Positions 1-12,724 of a DNA stretch of 64,000 nt are shown piece by piece (the stretch's first letter is position 1; each line of letters begins with the position of its first letter). The position numbers and the translations under genes are program-made. The stretch covers positions 2,666,001 through 2,730,000 of the forward strand of contig WHVY01000003.1 in assembly GCA_022266195.1 (NCBI GenBank). The letters run 5' to 3'. The stretch is from Tetranychus cinnabarinus (Eukaryota > Arthropoda > Arachnida > Trombidiformes > Tetranychidae). The notes beneath the pieces are model-generated. The model made no database searches, was not told the origin of the DNA, and saw only the letters and a list, made by a program, of their open reading frames with translations.

Positions 1-2
1 AA

Positions 3-2111
3 AAGACTGAGGAATCCAAGGTAAACATTCCCGAGGGCTTACCATCATATTTTATTAATCTAACTGCTGAAAATTTCATTGGTTGCCCTCACTGGGAGGA
101 ATTTATTCAAAAAACTGGCCAAGTTAAAGCAATTATTTCTGAGGGGCACCCTCGTTTTGCTGGTGGTAAACTCAGAATGATTAAAGATCGTAACAACACG
201 GCTTTGTTCTGTCCAACAGATAGTAAAATTCCTCGAATGTTGATTCCTATGGATCAATGTCCTCCTGACTTTATACATCATCCCAACCACTATGAAGACA
301 CCATGTTTATTGCTCGCATAGTCTCGTGGGAAGAGAATAGTAAATTACCAACGGGTACTCTGGTCAAAAAATTAGGATCTTCTGGTGACATCAATGTTGA
401 AACAGAGATTATTTTAACTGAGAACGGAATCGATGATAGTGAATTTGATGAAACCATAATGCATGGACTTCCTTGTGTTCAAAAATCTACCGACTTCAAG
501 ATACCGAACACGGAATTATTAACTAGAAGGGATTTCCATGATGTTTGTGTATTTACTATTGATCCAAGTACAGCGCGTGATCTTGATGATGCCTTATCGC
601 TTCGTGTTATTGAAAATGAAAAATCTATCAATGGTCAACAATTATATGAGGTTGGTGTTCATATTGCTGATGTTTCATATTTTTTAAAAGAAGGGCTACC
701 CTGTGACGAAGAGGCTCGCAAGCGAACTACATCGTTCTATTTAGTACAAAAGATGATTCCAATGCTTCCACGAGTTCTCTGTGAATGTCTTTGTTCCCTT
801 AACCCTGGTGAAGACAAACTAACCTTTTCTGTTGTCTGGACCATGGATGAGGACGGAAATGTTTACGGTGAACCTTGGTTTGGACGCAGCATCATCCAAA
901 GTTGCATAAAACTTAGTTATGAAATTGCCCAAGATATGATTGACAATCCAGACAAAAAATGGACACCAGAAGAAGTTCCTCACGTTTATGGTGATTGGAC
1001 TATTGATGAAATTAGCTCCTCTGTTAATATTTTTATGAAAATGGCTCGACAAATTCGTAATCGAAGGCTAGAAACTGGAGCGCTAAATATGAGAGAAGCA
1101 AAATTAGCTTTTGTTCTTGACTCAGAATCTGGTCTACCTTTAGGTTACACACCTCATAAACATTTAGAATCGCATTATCTCATCGAAGAATTCATGCTCA
1201 TGGCAAATATGGCTGTTGCTAAAAAAATTTATGACACTTTTCCTGAACATGCTTTTCTTCGTCGACACGAACCTCCTGATGGTAGAATGTTAAAACAATT
1301 CCAAGAGTACTGTGTTGCTAATGGAATGAAACAAATAGACATTTCCTCAGCGAAAAGTATCCAAAAAGCTCTCAATTCAATCGATGACCCATTAATTTAT
1401 ACATCTTTATCTAATGTTCTACTGCGATCTCTTACTCAAGCCAAATATTTTTGCGCTGGAGCAGTTCCTCAATCGTTTAATTTCTATCGTCATTACGCTC
1501 TTAATGTTGAACTTTATACACATTTTACTTCACCAATCAGACGTTATCCCGACGTTATTGTTCATAGACTTCTAGCTGCTGCACTCGAGTGTGGTAGTAT
1601 GGTCTCAGATAGTCCTGAAGAACTGCAGCAATTAGCAAATGTTTGTAATGTAAAGAAGAATGCTTCACGATTAGCTTCTACAGCTAGTGGCAAACTCTTT
1701 GTGGCTCTGTATATAAAACAATGTGGAGTTGTTCGTGATGAGGCGGTTGTTGTACAAATTTATGATCACTCTTTTGACGTTATGTGTACAAATTGTAACG
1801 AATTTTGTCGTGTTTATTGTGATAAACTTGAAGTTGATCATTTTGAATTTCAAGAATCGGTATCTGGGTCTAAAGTAATGAAACTTTTTTGGAAAGGTCC
1901 TAAAGCCGAGGTTCAAACAATTGCTCCTTTCTCCAGACTTAATGTTGAAGTATCCATAAGTCCATCCGATATTCACAAATGGATTGTAAGTTTTTTTTGC
2001 ATTGCAAGTCAATTGCTGCAATACATTAACATTTAAAGTCTAATAATCTTTACTTTTTCTTTGTAGGTCATTGCTGTCAATCCATTTGCCAATCAAGAAG
2101 TTTGTGATTAA
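3..2111 (+). CDS. DIS3L2: DIS3L2-type 3'-5' exoribonuclease, 3' part
   Basis: Exons 3..1985 and 2067..2111 give 675 residues; the 5' end lies outside the window (the frame is open from base 3). The product is an RNase II/RNB-family exoribonuclease, which in animals degrades 3'-oligouridylated RNAs in the cytoplasm. The catalytic motif IDPSTARDLDDAL (about residues 186-198 of this fragment) keeps the aspartates expected for Mg2+ binding. The RNB core continues through HIADVSYFL and YTHFTSPIRRYPDV, followed by an S1-like C-terminal region. Similarity along the whole length fits DIS3L2 better than DIS3 or DIS3L. The open frame runs past 1985 to an artificial stop, but a GTAAGT donor at 1986 and a TTTGTAG acceptor ending at 2066 join in phase to a 15-codon last exon. 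N-terminal cold-shock domains must lie upstream of the window. Confidence 0.93.
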
Positions 2112-3354
2112 TGAGATTTTTTTCTTAAAGTGATTGATGCTTCTTTCTTCACCTGTCCAATGTTATACTCAAAGAAAATGTCATTATCACTGCCAATTCA
2201 TCAATTTACATTATGGACTTTTTTTTATCTCATTTCATCCATTTCTATTTCCACCTTATTTTGATTTAACAGAGTATAAACCGACGCCCTTAGGAACAAC
2301 GAAAGGGACTCTTATAAAAATTTCTTAGATTTAAATATTTCTGCCTCAAACAGCAAACAGAACAAAATTAGATTTAATCGCAATTTAGTCTGAATCTCAG
2401 GCAATTTTGACTCGTGATTATGCATCAAGGGGTATTTAATTTCTGGTTGTTGATGCCTAATTTTCGTACTCATGAACAAAAAAATGAATCAAATCGTGTC
2501 ATTTGCATTACAATTGCTTTAATTTTTCAATGTTACAACATCTTTTATAATTGTTGTTAAAACACAAGAAGATAAAAAAATAAAACAAAAAAAAAACGAA
2601 GATTTTATCTTCAAACCTTGCGTGTTCTAATCATTTTTCGTGTTGAATCAATTGAACCAGTGAACCAGTATTAGAGTTATCTCAAAATATCTTTTACACT
2701 AATTACCGTTTCAGTTATAACTGAATCATGCTTAGATTTGGAGCATTTAAAAAACAAATCCTGTAATCTTAATTATTAGAGTTATATTATTATGTTCATT
2801 AACCAAGATTTAAAAACTCCCATTATTTTGAAAGTCTAAAGAAAATAAATATAAAAGGGAAGTTTTAGATTTCTTCTTCTCATATTTTCTTGAACCAAAC
2901 AACCTTTTTAGATCTCAATAGTTCACGCGAAAGATATCACTGTAATGAATTTGCGTAAAACAAATCTCGAAACCAAGAAATTTATTGTAAATAATCATCG
3001 CAATGGTATAAACTCACTATGGATCAGTATGTTACATTATGCTAATTTAGATTAATCTTAGAAAATGTTGCTCTCGAATCGAGTTTAGTTTGATTAAATA
3101 TCCAAAATGTTTCAAAAGCTGTATTGAAATATGGAAAAGATTAGCATAATTAGTTACAATTCACTTCTTGATTAATTGATCTTTTAAGCTTTCACTCTTT
3201 TATTCAGTTTTTGCTAACTTAACGAATTTTGAAGTGAAACTTGAAAGGAAACAAAATAGTTGTTCGAGCCCTTCTGCCCTTTTTTTAGAGTTTAAGTAAA
3301 CAGAATTAACATGAAATAATATCACGAGCATAAATGAATATTGAGTTGACTGAA
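2112..3354. other. DIS3L2 3' flank and intergenic DNA
   Basis: AT-rich DNA without a supportable gene. It should contain the DIS3L2 3'UTR: an AATAAA at 2579-2584 followed by an A-rich run is a plausible cleavage signal. The remainder lies between the convergent DIS3L2 gene and the secreted-protein gene and shows no recognisable structure. Confidence 0.5.
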
Positions 3355-4107
3355 TCACTGACTTTGTCTTCTCTGATTGATACCAGATAGATTGACTTTG
3401 GCGATTGTTTTCATTTGATTTCGATTGTTAACTTGACGAAATCGGGTTGAGTTGTTGCGTTCCAAGGCAGAAGGTAAGAATCGAGAAAAAAGGCCACTTG
3501 AACCAAATATTGAGGATCCACCAGGTCGATTACTGAATGAAAAAGGAGGTGGCAATGGTGGTGGCAGGGGAAGTGGTGACGGTGGATTTGGTTGCTCTTC
3601 CACTTCAACAACAGTAATACCATTTGGTCTGATAAAGCGACGTCTAACAATCACTGATCGTCTTGTTGTTGATCCAAATCTATTAATTAATGGACTTAAT
3701 GGACCTGAAGAGGAACCTGAAGACGATGAAGCAGCTGCCGGTGATAATGGTCCAGATGAGTGAGGTACCGATGAAGAAGAGGAGGGCAACTGTGGATCAT
3801 CATAGATTTCAGGATAATCAGAAGAGCTTGAATCACAGGAACAACATTCAGTGCACGAACAGCAGCCCTGTGGGTTATACATGTTGAATGGTTTGTTATT
3901 ATGTTGATTGTTTCCTCCGTTATTTCCATTGTTATTGTAAATATTATGTTGTCGTTGGTATGAGCGTGCTGAAGTTACTATATCAGTTGATTGTTGATTA
4001 AGCTCGATTGATGTTGATGAGGTTTCTGAAGAAGATGAAGTTAGACCTTGCAAACTTACAGAACCAATTGTAAAGGATAAAACTATCAACCATCGGTGGG
4101 ATAACAT
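3355..4107 (-). CDS. Secreted low-complexity Ser/Pro-rich protein with Cys cluster
   Basis: A single 250-residue open frame starting at the first ATG. Residues 1-20 (MLSHRWLIVLSFTIGSVSLQ) look like a signal peptide. Next come a Ser/Thr-rich stretch, an Asn/Gly/His-rich stretch (about 54-72), a dense cysteine cluster CCSCTECCSC (about 82-91), a poly-Ser/Pro region (about 108-140), a basic patch (STTRRSVIVRRRFIR), a Pro-rich run and a basic C-terminus. No enzymatic domain is recognisable. The composition is compatible with an extracellular structural, cuticle-like or silk-associated protein, but that is inference. An antisense open frame over the same DNA is probably a composition shadow. The family was not recognised. 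The signal peptide and full-length frame are the main evidence that it is real. Confidence 0.65.
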   Translation of the reverse strand: MLSHRWLIVLSFTIGSVSLQGLTSSSSETSSTSIELNQQSTDIVTSARSYQRQHNIYNNNGNNGGNNQHNNKPFNMYNPQGCCSCTECCSCDSSSSDYPEIYDDPQLPSSSSSVPHSSGPLSPAAASSSSGSSSGPLSPLINRFGSTTRRSVIVRRRFIRPNGITVVEVEEQPNPPSPLPLPPPLPPPFSFSNRPGGSSIFGSSGLFSRFLPSALERNNSTRFRQVNNRNQMKTIAKVNLSGINQRRQSQ

Positions 4108-4439
4108 ATTTTTAATATTTTCAGCTAAAAATCACTGGATTTACAGTCACTATTAGTAGCTTTAGTTAAGATTGACAAGCTGAATTGACAGATTGATGTT
4201 TAACCATTTTCGTTCAACTAACCACTAAAACTGTCTAAGCCGTTACATCTGCTTTTAAATTAGTTATCGAAGGTGCTTTGAGTGAGTTTTACAATTGATG
4301 CGACAATAAAAGTATTTGCAGGTTTTACCATTAAAATGCAAAATCTAATAGCTTTGAAAACAAAGCGTTTTCCGCATTTGTTAAAACAATAAAAAACAAT
4401 CAAAAATCTCATTTTCCTATCTTTTTGTTACATATTTTG

Positions 4440-5232
4440 TTCAATTTTTGTCCATTTCAGATTAAATTTAACTTTCCAAGTTGTTTTAGTTTAAGCGTGG
4501 AACAATTGCACTGCTAATTTACTGGTTAGATTATAATTTTAGGTGAGAGATTGGCTTAGAATTCAGAAGCGAAAGTTTTGGTGATCTTTACAGATTTACT
4601 GTTGTCCATCAATTTCTTATCCGTCAAAATCAATCAATGAAAATTCCCAGAGCTGAATTCATTAAGGTGCAAAAGTTTATGGAAAATTAATGAAGTAAAT
4701 GAGGCATTAAAGGAAACCAAGTGCTACTTCAATGCATTTCTCTGTTCATAATCAGCAGATTAACTGTAAAATAACCAGACAGTAAATAAATAAACCAAAA
4801 TAAATAAAGTAAGACATTTACTTGATAGCTTGAAAAATTATTAAGAGTTGATTTCATAGGATAATCAATAGCAACAGTCCATCGGAAATATAATAAATTA
4901 AAATATTTTATAGATTTTACACTTTTCGTGTTGAAATGTGAAAGTTTAAATTTGTGTATAAATTTAATCAATTTCAATTGAATCGTGATTTATATCCATT
5001 GTGAATTCTTTATCCTCAACTAAACAATCTGTTCATTGTATCTCTTTAATTGTTGGGTACATCAAGTCAATAATAATCAGGTTCATTGTGCTTTTCAACA
5101 GATAATACCTTTCGTTTTATTTCATATTGTGAGCAATTTATTTACAGTAGCAAATAAAAACCCGAAGCTTAACTTCCTTTTTATTCTTAATTGTCACCCA
5201 TTGCTTTTAATCAGAACGTCTGCCTGCTAAAA
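4440..5232 (+). repeat. Dispersed 0.8-kb duplication, copy 1
   Basis: Collinear with 22733..23752 in the same orientation. Matching blocks include the segment starting TTTTTGTCCATTTCAGATTA, the segment around ATTTCTCTGTT (4735 and 23279), and a nearly identical 76-bp block (5034..5109). Most of the alignment looks heavily diverged with indels. No coding frame is shared. It could be an old transposable-element remnant or a segmental duplication of noncoding DNA; no terminal repeats were seen. Confidence 0.7.
5034..5109. repeat. 76-bp highly conserved core of the dispersed duplication
   Basis: Compared base by base with 23553..23628, this block differs at one position (A here, G there, in the CAG-taatacc segment). 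Flanking parts of the same duplication are much more diverged. It contains TTGTTGGGTACATCAAGTC and GGTTCATTGTGCTTTTCAAC. No convincing hairpin, tRNA or conserved open frame was found in it. Confidence 0.75.
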
Positions 5233-5768
5233 CAATCAAAATTAAAGCAAAATTTCTTGATTAAAAAATAAAATGGATTTGAAAAGTCCGCTTTGCTCTC
5301 TGGTTTTCTTAATTTTTGTAGTGACATCTCTCGGGTTTATTACCTTTCCTGGTTGAATAACAGGCTGATATTTACAGGGGTATTGCAGTCTAATATTGCA
5401 GTGCGTTACAGCTACATTGATTACCTTATTGAACTTCTTGGGCCTTACCAACCATGATGTTTTCTATTTACATTTTTAACCATCGTTAAATACAATAAAA
5501 AATTAGTGGTTAAACGTTAATTATGATTAAAAATATAAAGACAAAATTGTGTACATTCAGGGCTATCCAAAATGAGTTGGTGAGTGTTTTGGAGTTTTGT
5601 TAATATTTTTGAAATTACCTGATTACCTGTTTTCTCCCTACTCATGTCCTTGATTCTAGGTTTACTCATATTGTTGCGTTCATCTTCACAGGTAAAACTT
5701 GAGCTGGTTAAACCTGAAGAATTAAGAAAAAATAACTAGCTTTTCCTTATTTGTTGTTTGGATTGCTG
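5233..5768. other. Upstream region of DENND4
   Basis: Leader or promoter DNA before the DENND4 start. An AT-rich TATA-like segment (ATATAAAG, about 5532-5539) and an acceptor-like TTCACAG near 5686-5692 suggest at least one noncoding 5' exon, but neither can be fixed without transcript data. Confidence 0.3.
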
Positions 5769-8700
5769 ATGGACGAAAAACGCATTTGTGATTATTTTGT
5801 GGTTGCTGGTATTCCTACTATTCAGTCAACTGAAGCCACAACATTTTCTCGAGAAGGTACAAGCCCATCATTGAGTCCAATAGGATCTTCTGGAATTGGT
5901 TTACCTCCTATTACTGATATTACTGTGATAATTGCAAGTCAAGGTGAAACAGCGCCCGAAGGTTATCACTGTATTGAAACGACTCCGTTAGGATTTCCAG
6001 CTGATCTCAACCATGGAAGTCTTCGTACTCAAAATATTTTTTTGTGCTATAAAAGAGGTACAGATAAACCACCGTTGGTTGATATTGGAGTTCTTTATGA
6101 AGCTAAAGAGAGAGTTATGTCAGATAGTGAAGTAGTTTATCTTACACCATATGGTAAAATAGCTAATGTCAATAATGGTACTTCAAGAACATTTCTCACT
6201 TATCGAAGAGCCAAAGAAAATGCCCCATGTAATCAACTAGTTGTTATTGATATTTGTGTTGTTCTTGGTAATAAGAACGAAAACCCACCACATGCCTATT
6301 GTCAAATTAACAAAAATTTGAATAAGGTTAGTATTTCGTTATCTGAAATTTTTTATACTGTATTTGAAACATACTAATCATCATATTTTTTTCAGGGCAT
6401 AATTGGAAGTGATGTTTTCATTTGTTATAAAAAATCTATGAATAGACCACCTTTATTGCGTTATGAACCAACTATACTTGAGCGATTTCCCCCGGTTGAT
6501 CATGATTCTTACTCATTACCGCAATCCGTACCTTTGTTTTGTATGCCTATGGGAGCTACTGTTGAATGTTGGCCCAAAAAGTGTCAACAACCACGTCCAC
6601 TCTTTTCAACTTTTGTTCTTACCTCCAATGCTGCTGTCAAGGTGTATGGAGCTGCAATAACTTTTTATGAAAAATTCGATGAAGATCTCCTCAACGAAGA
6701 TGAGAAATCCAGACTTAATTTTATTACTGTCGAGGATAAAGCAGCAAAAACACTTAACTCTGTCAAATCAATTTGCATTCTGTCTCGATGGCCTTTTTTT
6801 GAAACCTTCGAAAAATTTCTCACTTTTTTATATCACATGACGTGTTGTTCACCTAACGTTGTGCACAATATACCGATTGAAAGATATATTTCGCATTTCA
6901 TGTTGGATGTGCCATTTCCATCTGTTCAAAGGCCTAAGATACAAGTTCAACTAGGATTATCTCTTGATGAAGCTGCTTTACTTTCTCAACCTTCTGAAGA
7001 CCTGCCTTTACCTCTAAGTGGAGCTTCTTTCACTCAGTTTCTTCGCAATCTTGGACCTGAAAACAGTATCACAGTCTTGCTACTTGTTTTAGCTGAACAA
7101 AAAATTCTTCTTCATTCGTTACGACCTGATGTATTAACTAGTGTTGCTGAAGCTTTAACATCTCTCATCTTTCCATTCCATTGGCAATGTCCTTACATAC
7201 CATTATGTCCTTTAGGCTTGTGTGATGTTCTCAATGCACCGTTACCTTTCATTGTTGGTGTTGATTCTCGTTATTTTGACATGTATGAATTACCTTTGGA
7301 TGTAGCTTGTGTTGACTTGGATACGAATTCAATTTATATCTCTGAACACAAAAAGATTCTCAATTTCAAACTTTTACCTAAACGACCTTCCCGTGTTCTT
7401 CGTAATACACTAGAAAAACTTTATGAAAAATTATTGAAACCTAATCCGCGAACAAACAACGAAACATATAACCCTCAATCTAAATCTCGTAACTCAACTT
7501 CACCATTTTCAAATGATGGTATGGCTGCTCGAAAACGTGAACGTACGATCGATTTAGAAATCCAAGAAATATTTGTTAAATTCATGGCATCAATATTGAA
7601 AAATTTTCGTGCATATCTGAGACCTATCACTAAAGCACCTACAATTGGAGCTACTGACCCTAACTCCTTATTTGATTTTCAAGGTTTCATTAAATCCCGT
7701 GATAAAGCTCATCAACGATTCTACCATATATTGATGCGGACCCAAATGTTCACTCGTTTTATTGAAGAGCGTTCATTTGTTTCTGACAAAAATGCTAGTC
7801 TGGCTTTCTTCGATGAATGCCTGGATAGAATCGAAGCCTACGGGGATCTTGAAAATTCTTTAAAAATTCGTTTATTAGACATCGATGATTCTTCTCACAA
7901 TGACCGAACAGTATTCATTCCTGCTCCTGAACCAATTTCCAATGAAACTTATTCGTATTCGTGTTTCCCTGCCCTAGATAAGTCATTATTTCACTTGCAT
8001 TCAACTATAACAAAAAACTCATTTGATCAAGATACAATCGATGCTTCTAATTTATCAAGAACAGGATCAACTGCTGCCTTAGCTAGTCCAATGTCACGTC
8101 GGACTAAACAAGAAATTCGAAGTGCTCAAAGAGTAGCCCGTCATCATTCTGAAGCACCATTGACTTGGGCTAAATGTCTTGTAAGTTATTGTTATAGCTT
8201 ATGGTTTATTCATCTTCCAGCTTTTGTTGAGGGCAACATAGCCGGTATGGTTAAAGCAAAGCAACTTAGGATCGCATATTCAGTACTAGAAAGGATGCAA
8301 TCATTGAATCTCCATCCTGTTGATGAAGTTTGTTACAGAATACTCATGCTTCTTTGTGGACTGTATAGTCAACCTATTTTGGCTGTAAAAGTGCTTTCTG
8401 AAATGCGTCGCTGTGGAGTTACTCCGAATGCAATAACTTATGGTCTTTATAACAAAGCTGTACTTGAGAGTAAATGGCCATCAGGTGATTCTAGTGCTTC
8501 TCTTATGTGGACAAAACTTCGTAATGTTGTTCTTGGGATAGCTAAGTTTAAAAAGTGCAAAAAATCTGCTCAAGTAAACTTAATTTCACCTCAAACAATC
8601 AAAGAAGATGATGTCTTTTCTGATCCACCTGACGAATCTATCGTGAAAAGTAAAGCAGTAACAAATCTTTACACTCACCAAAAAATCAGCTCAAATCAGT

Positions 8701-11700
8701 CTGATGCCGGTTACGGCTCTTCAATTTATAATATTGAAACTGATTTAGATACTTCAACAATCTCAGTAGATACCAAAATTGACCAGACCAAACCAGTAGA
8801 GATTGTCAACAAAAAGGAAAGCAAAGCGGACCGTAATTTAAATGAATTTCGCTCTATGACTCGTAATATTGTCCGAAATTCATCATCCGGTCCTTCCTAT
8901 CTTGATGACTATAACAGTCCAGCTGGAGTCTTAATGACTAGTTATTCAGCTTTAAATAGTGAATCTCTCAACCTCTCTATCAAAAACTTTCAAAGTTTGC
9001 GTAAAAGACACAAAAGTGAAGATCAAAACCAACCCACTCCTGTTTCACCAATATCAACTTCAAGTCAGTGCAAGAGTGAACCAATCAAGGATTCAAATAG
9101 AACGTCTTACTTCAGATCATTTAGTTTTGGCAATGATGCTAGAATCATTCACAATTTAAAAGAAGGGACTTTTAAAGCTTTGAAAGCAGAAATGGAAAAA
9201 AATGATCCATTAAAAGAGAGTTCATGCTCTTCTTCAAATGAAAGAGTAATCAAGGGAAAAAATCAAACAGAAAACGATCCGTCTGGCATAGATAAGTTCC
9301 GTCTCACAACTTGTACTGAAATCCCTGAAGAAGATCCAGCTTGTGATAAAAATCCAGGAAATGAAACGCCCGATTCTCAGTCATCACAGCAAGTGTCATC
9401 CAAATCAGGATCTAGAGATGAATCTGAGGATGAATCTGATAGTGATAGTAACGAAGAGGATAAGACTTTTTCATTTAGTCCTATTAAAGATCATATTATG
9501 AACATGAGTATCTTCTCCCCTGAAGGTCGAGTGGCTTCAACATTACGTTCTAGTTTTCGTCTTGCTACTCGCTTAGCTGTGGGGCCTACCTCGAGTTCTA
9601 AACAAACACCACCCATGACACGAAGCTCTACATTTCACACTAATACATCTCACAGTGGTCTAGTTAGGCAAAAGTTAAGTAGCAAATTTAATAGTCTGTT
9701 CAAAGCTAGAAGTGAAGAAACTGAAGAATCTGTTCCCAGTAAACCTTCAATGACTCGATCTGAAACTGCACCACCAACTTCAATATCTTCACCTTGTGAA
9801 GTTTCTCAGGAGGTTAATGAACAAGAAGAGAAGGTCGTCTCAACTGATAATGTTTCCGATGAGACTGATGAAGACAAGACATCGTTAAATAGTTATGGTT
9901 ACTCTCCATGGACTGCAAAACTTGCATCTAATAAACACATTGAACTAGTTAATTCAACCATCAAGTCAGCTGCCAATACAATGGCAAATCGTATTACAGG
10001 ATTTAAGAATACTCTTGCTTCTTCAGCAACGAATTCTCCGTCCAAAGTATCTAAAGAGAATTCTTATTCTACTGGAGTTAGTGGTCCAGCTTTGTTACTT
10101 TCTCAATTCGCTAGTCTAGTCGCCGAAAAAATTCCTGCCAATTTTGGTTATGATGATGATGATTGTCAAAGCTTACGGTCACTTGATTTCAAGAGACATA
10201 GTATTGCTGATAGTGCAGATGATCTCAGATCCAGAGAGGGAAGTATAGCCCAAAATCTTGTAGGTTTTGCCTTCTCACAACAGAAATCTAATAATTACCC
10301 GCCACTTTTCGAAACGATTGAAAAGTATTACCATGAAGACTTGATCCCAAACAATCAATCTCCTCCTGTCATTGAAATTGAAATCACGTCATGCTGTAGA
10401 TGTCACATTTGCTCTTTTATTCTTTACGACGAAGAAATCATGGAATCATGGTCAGCTGATGACTCTAACCTGAACACTCAATGTTGTTTTTGCAACTCTC
10501 GTTTCGTCCCACTATTAACAATCTCATTGAAAGTAAGTTACATTTTATTAATGTTGATCCAAATTGGTTCCACTAATTCATTCCTCTTTTATTATTTCTG
10601 CAGATACTAGAAGAAACAGAAATCGAGGATTCGCTGGATAAAGTTTTAAATAATGATAATAAAACAAATGAAACAGATGAAACGTTAAAAGAAGATATTT
10701 CAGAGAACGAAAATTCCAAAAGTTCATGCAATGATGAGCTTTCATATCAAACTCAGTTCAGTGCAAGTTATGAGTCTATTGAACCTTTTACAGTTCCATA
10801 TCTCAGCCCGATAGTATTGAGGAAGGAACTTGAGAATGTGTTCGAAAGTGAAGGCGACAGTTGTGTCCTTAAACCGGAGTTCGTTGACGATCATCCCATT
10901 CTCTATTGGAATATGCTTTGGTATTTTGAAAGAATTAATCTTCCTTCACATATTCATGGTCTATGTCTTCATTCAACATCATTAATGAAAGATAAAAAGG
11001 TGAGATAGAATATTAATTGCTCTAAATTCTCAGGCTGGTTATCGTTTATCGAGTTTCGAAACTTATTAATATTAATATTAATCTATTTTTTCTCATTTCA
11101 GGATGTTGATAAATACAAAAATTTAGATTTTAGAAGTGTCAAAATTCATTGTATTTGGGACAATCATAAGCTACATAAAGATTTTGAAAGACCGATGTAC
11201 GGTCTATGGAAAGAAACAAGTAAGTAACTATAAATTGCTGTCGTTTTTAAAATAATGCTTCAAAAGGTTTAAAAATAAGTTTATTAATGATTAATCTCTT
11301 GTTCTTTTTTGAATAGATGAAACTCGGTCATCATTGCTTCATGCGTTAGTCACTGATGAAAGAAAGATCCAGCAAAATTTGATGAAACAAATCATAAAAG
11401 CACTTCAGTGCAACGATATGATTAGTGCAATGAACTTTCTCATCAATGAACGACTCAAACAAGGTGCAACTGGAAACAAAAAGTATTATAGCATGTATAG
11501 AGATCTACTTTATTTATCCTTCGTTGCAATGGGTCGTGAAAACATCGACCAAAGTAAGTTTTGATCTTAAAATTGTTTAAAATTGTCATCTTTAATAATT
11601 CCTTCAATATTTCTGCATTTTTATCTAGATTATTTTGATCGTGAATATCGTCGGGCTCATGAAACTCTGGTTGCTAAATATCCATCAGTTTTAACTGAAG

Positions 11701-11801
11701 CAGATCAACCTCCATCTTTAAAAGCAATTTTTTGTCGTCGGATATTCAAAGAGCTGGAGCTTAAACCATTTGAAAACCATAATCAGAAGACAATTATTTA
11801 A
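5769..11801 (+). CDS. DENND4: DENN domain-containing protein 4 (Crag-like Rab GEF)
   Basis: Six exons join in phase: 5769..6326, 6396..10532, 10604..10999, 11102..11219, 11317..11553 and 11629..11801, giving 1872 residues. The ATG at 5769 (MDEKRICDYFVVAG) matches the conserved DENND4 N-terminus; the in-frame TTG upstream is not used. Family members are guanine-nucleotide exchange factors for Rab10-class GTPases in polarised membrane traffic; Drosophila Crag is the orthologue type. Seen in order: an MABP-like region (about 35-200), a tripartite DENN module with the core around 385-485, PPR-like helices (about 825-875, VCYRILMLLCGLYSQP and GVTPNAITYG), a long Ser/acidic disordered linker (about 900-1480), Cys pairs CCRCHIC and CCFC (about 1518-1550), and the conserved C-terminus (YWNMLWYFERINLPSH). 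Exon 2 is unusually long at 4.1 kb. Part of exon 2 recurs as a pseudogene fragment at 52.6-52.9 kb. Confidence 0.95.
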
Positions 11802-12389
11802 ACTAAACTTTGAATCTAGTAATAGATAATGTTAGTTGACAAAACAGCATCTAATTCAAGTTTTGCCTTAAAATTAAAACGTTGGTGCAAATATTGGTAT
11901 AAATGATAAAATCAATTTTCAATCTAAATCAAATCCTTAAAGGCTATTCACCACTTCTATAGATATGCTTTAAGATCCGTTAAGAATGTCTAAGCATTTA
12001 CAAATGGCAAAACTTATTTATAATTATTTTCTTTTCAATGCTCAAAAGAAAAATGTTCGCAATCTTATTACATATTTATGTTATTCATATCATTTATATC
12101 AATCAATATGCAATTGCATTTTTTTTAGGTAAAACTGCTTAATGCTTCACATGCTGTAAATGTCAACTTCTTGTCTTTTTAACCTTCCCTTCGCCTCCTA
12201 TTCTGGTCCTCTTTTGTTCATCTTCAAGTTTTCAACTCGACCAAGATCCCTAATATGAATATTATTGTGACGATCTCTTGTCTTACAGATGCTCACTGTA
12301 CTAATTGCAATAATTTATTTGTATATTAATAGCAGTAGAGTATACACTTTTTTGTACCAATTTACATTAGGGCATCTATGTTTGAATTC

Positions 12390-12413
12390 AATAAAATTAT
12401 TTTACTAAATAAA
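12390..12413 (+). terminator. Candidate DENND4 polyadenylation signals
   Basis: Two AATAAA hexamers (12390-12395 and 12408-12413) lie about 590 bp after the DENND4 stop, upstream of the convergent CRAL-TRIO gene. They are the best candidates for 3' end formation; an AT-rich background makes chance hexamers likely. Confidence 0.4.
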
Positions 12414-12505
12414 GGATACTGATAGAAGTGTCTAACTAATTCAATAGTCACTATTCATAATTTCATTTCTTTGGTTGCCAATCAATTGACAAAATAAATA
12501 ACGAT

Positions 12506-12705
12506 ATATTGCCTTTCAAGTTAATTTGAAGGAGCAACCATTAAAGCAATTTATTGAAACATGGATTAAGAGGAAATAATTACTCTAAATATGTAAATGG
12601 TTAACAATATGATCCTCGAGAAATCTCAACTTTTGTAAATAATACAATGCATCCCTGCATCAGTGTTAATTATTTTGTTTAAGCAAATGATTATTGAAAC
12701 AAATA
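12506..12705 (+). repeat. Dispersed repeat, copy next to the CRAL-TRIO 3' end
   Basis: About 200 bp matching 14703..14925 in the same orientation; the homology begins abruptly at ATATTGCCTTT. Long shared stretches include GAAGGAGCAACCATTAAAGC and GGATTAAGAGGAAATAATTA. The copy at 14.7 kb has about 20 extra bases. It overlaps the likely 3'UTR of the minus-strand CRAL-TRIO gene. No terminal inverted repeat was seen. Confidence 0.75.
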
Positions 12706-12724
12706 GTAAAAGATGAAAAAGATA

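Noticed and set aside
3452..3763. Open frame on the plus strand opposite the secreted protein
   Set aside because: It is antisense to a frame with a signal peptide, has a composition mirroring the Ser/Pro codons, and has no independent support.
5242..5451. 69-residue minus-strand frame starting MVRPKKFNKVINV
   Set aside because: It has no recognisable domain, splice partner or signal peptide, and an AT-rich background makes such frames common.
8181..8220. Possible 40-bp intron (GTAAGT...TTCCAG) within DENND4 exon 2
   Set aside because: Removing 40 bases would shift the frame, and the translation across it (VSYCYSLWFIHLPAFV) matches the conserved DENND4 family sequence.
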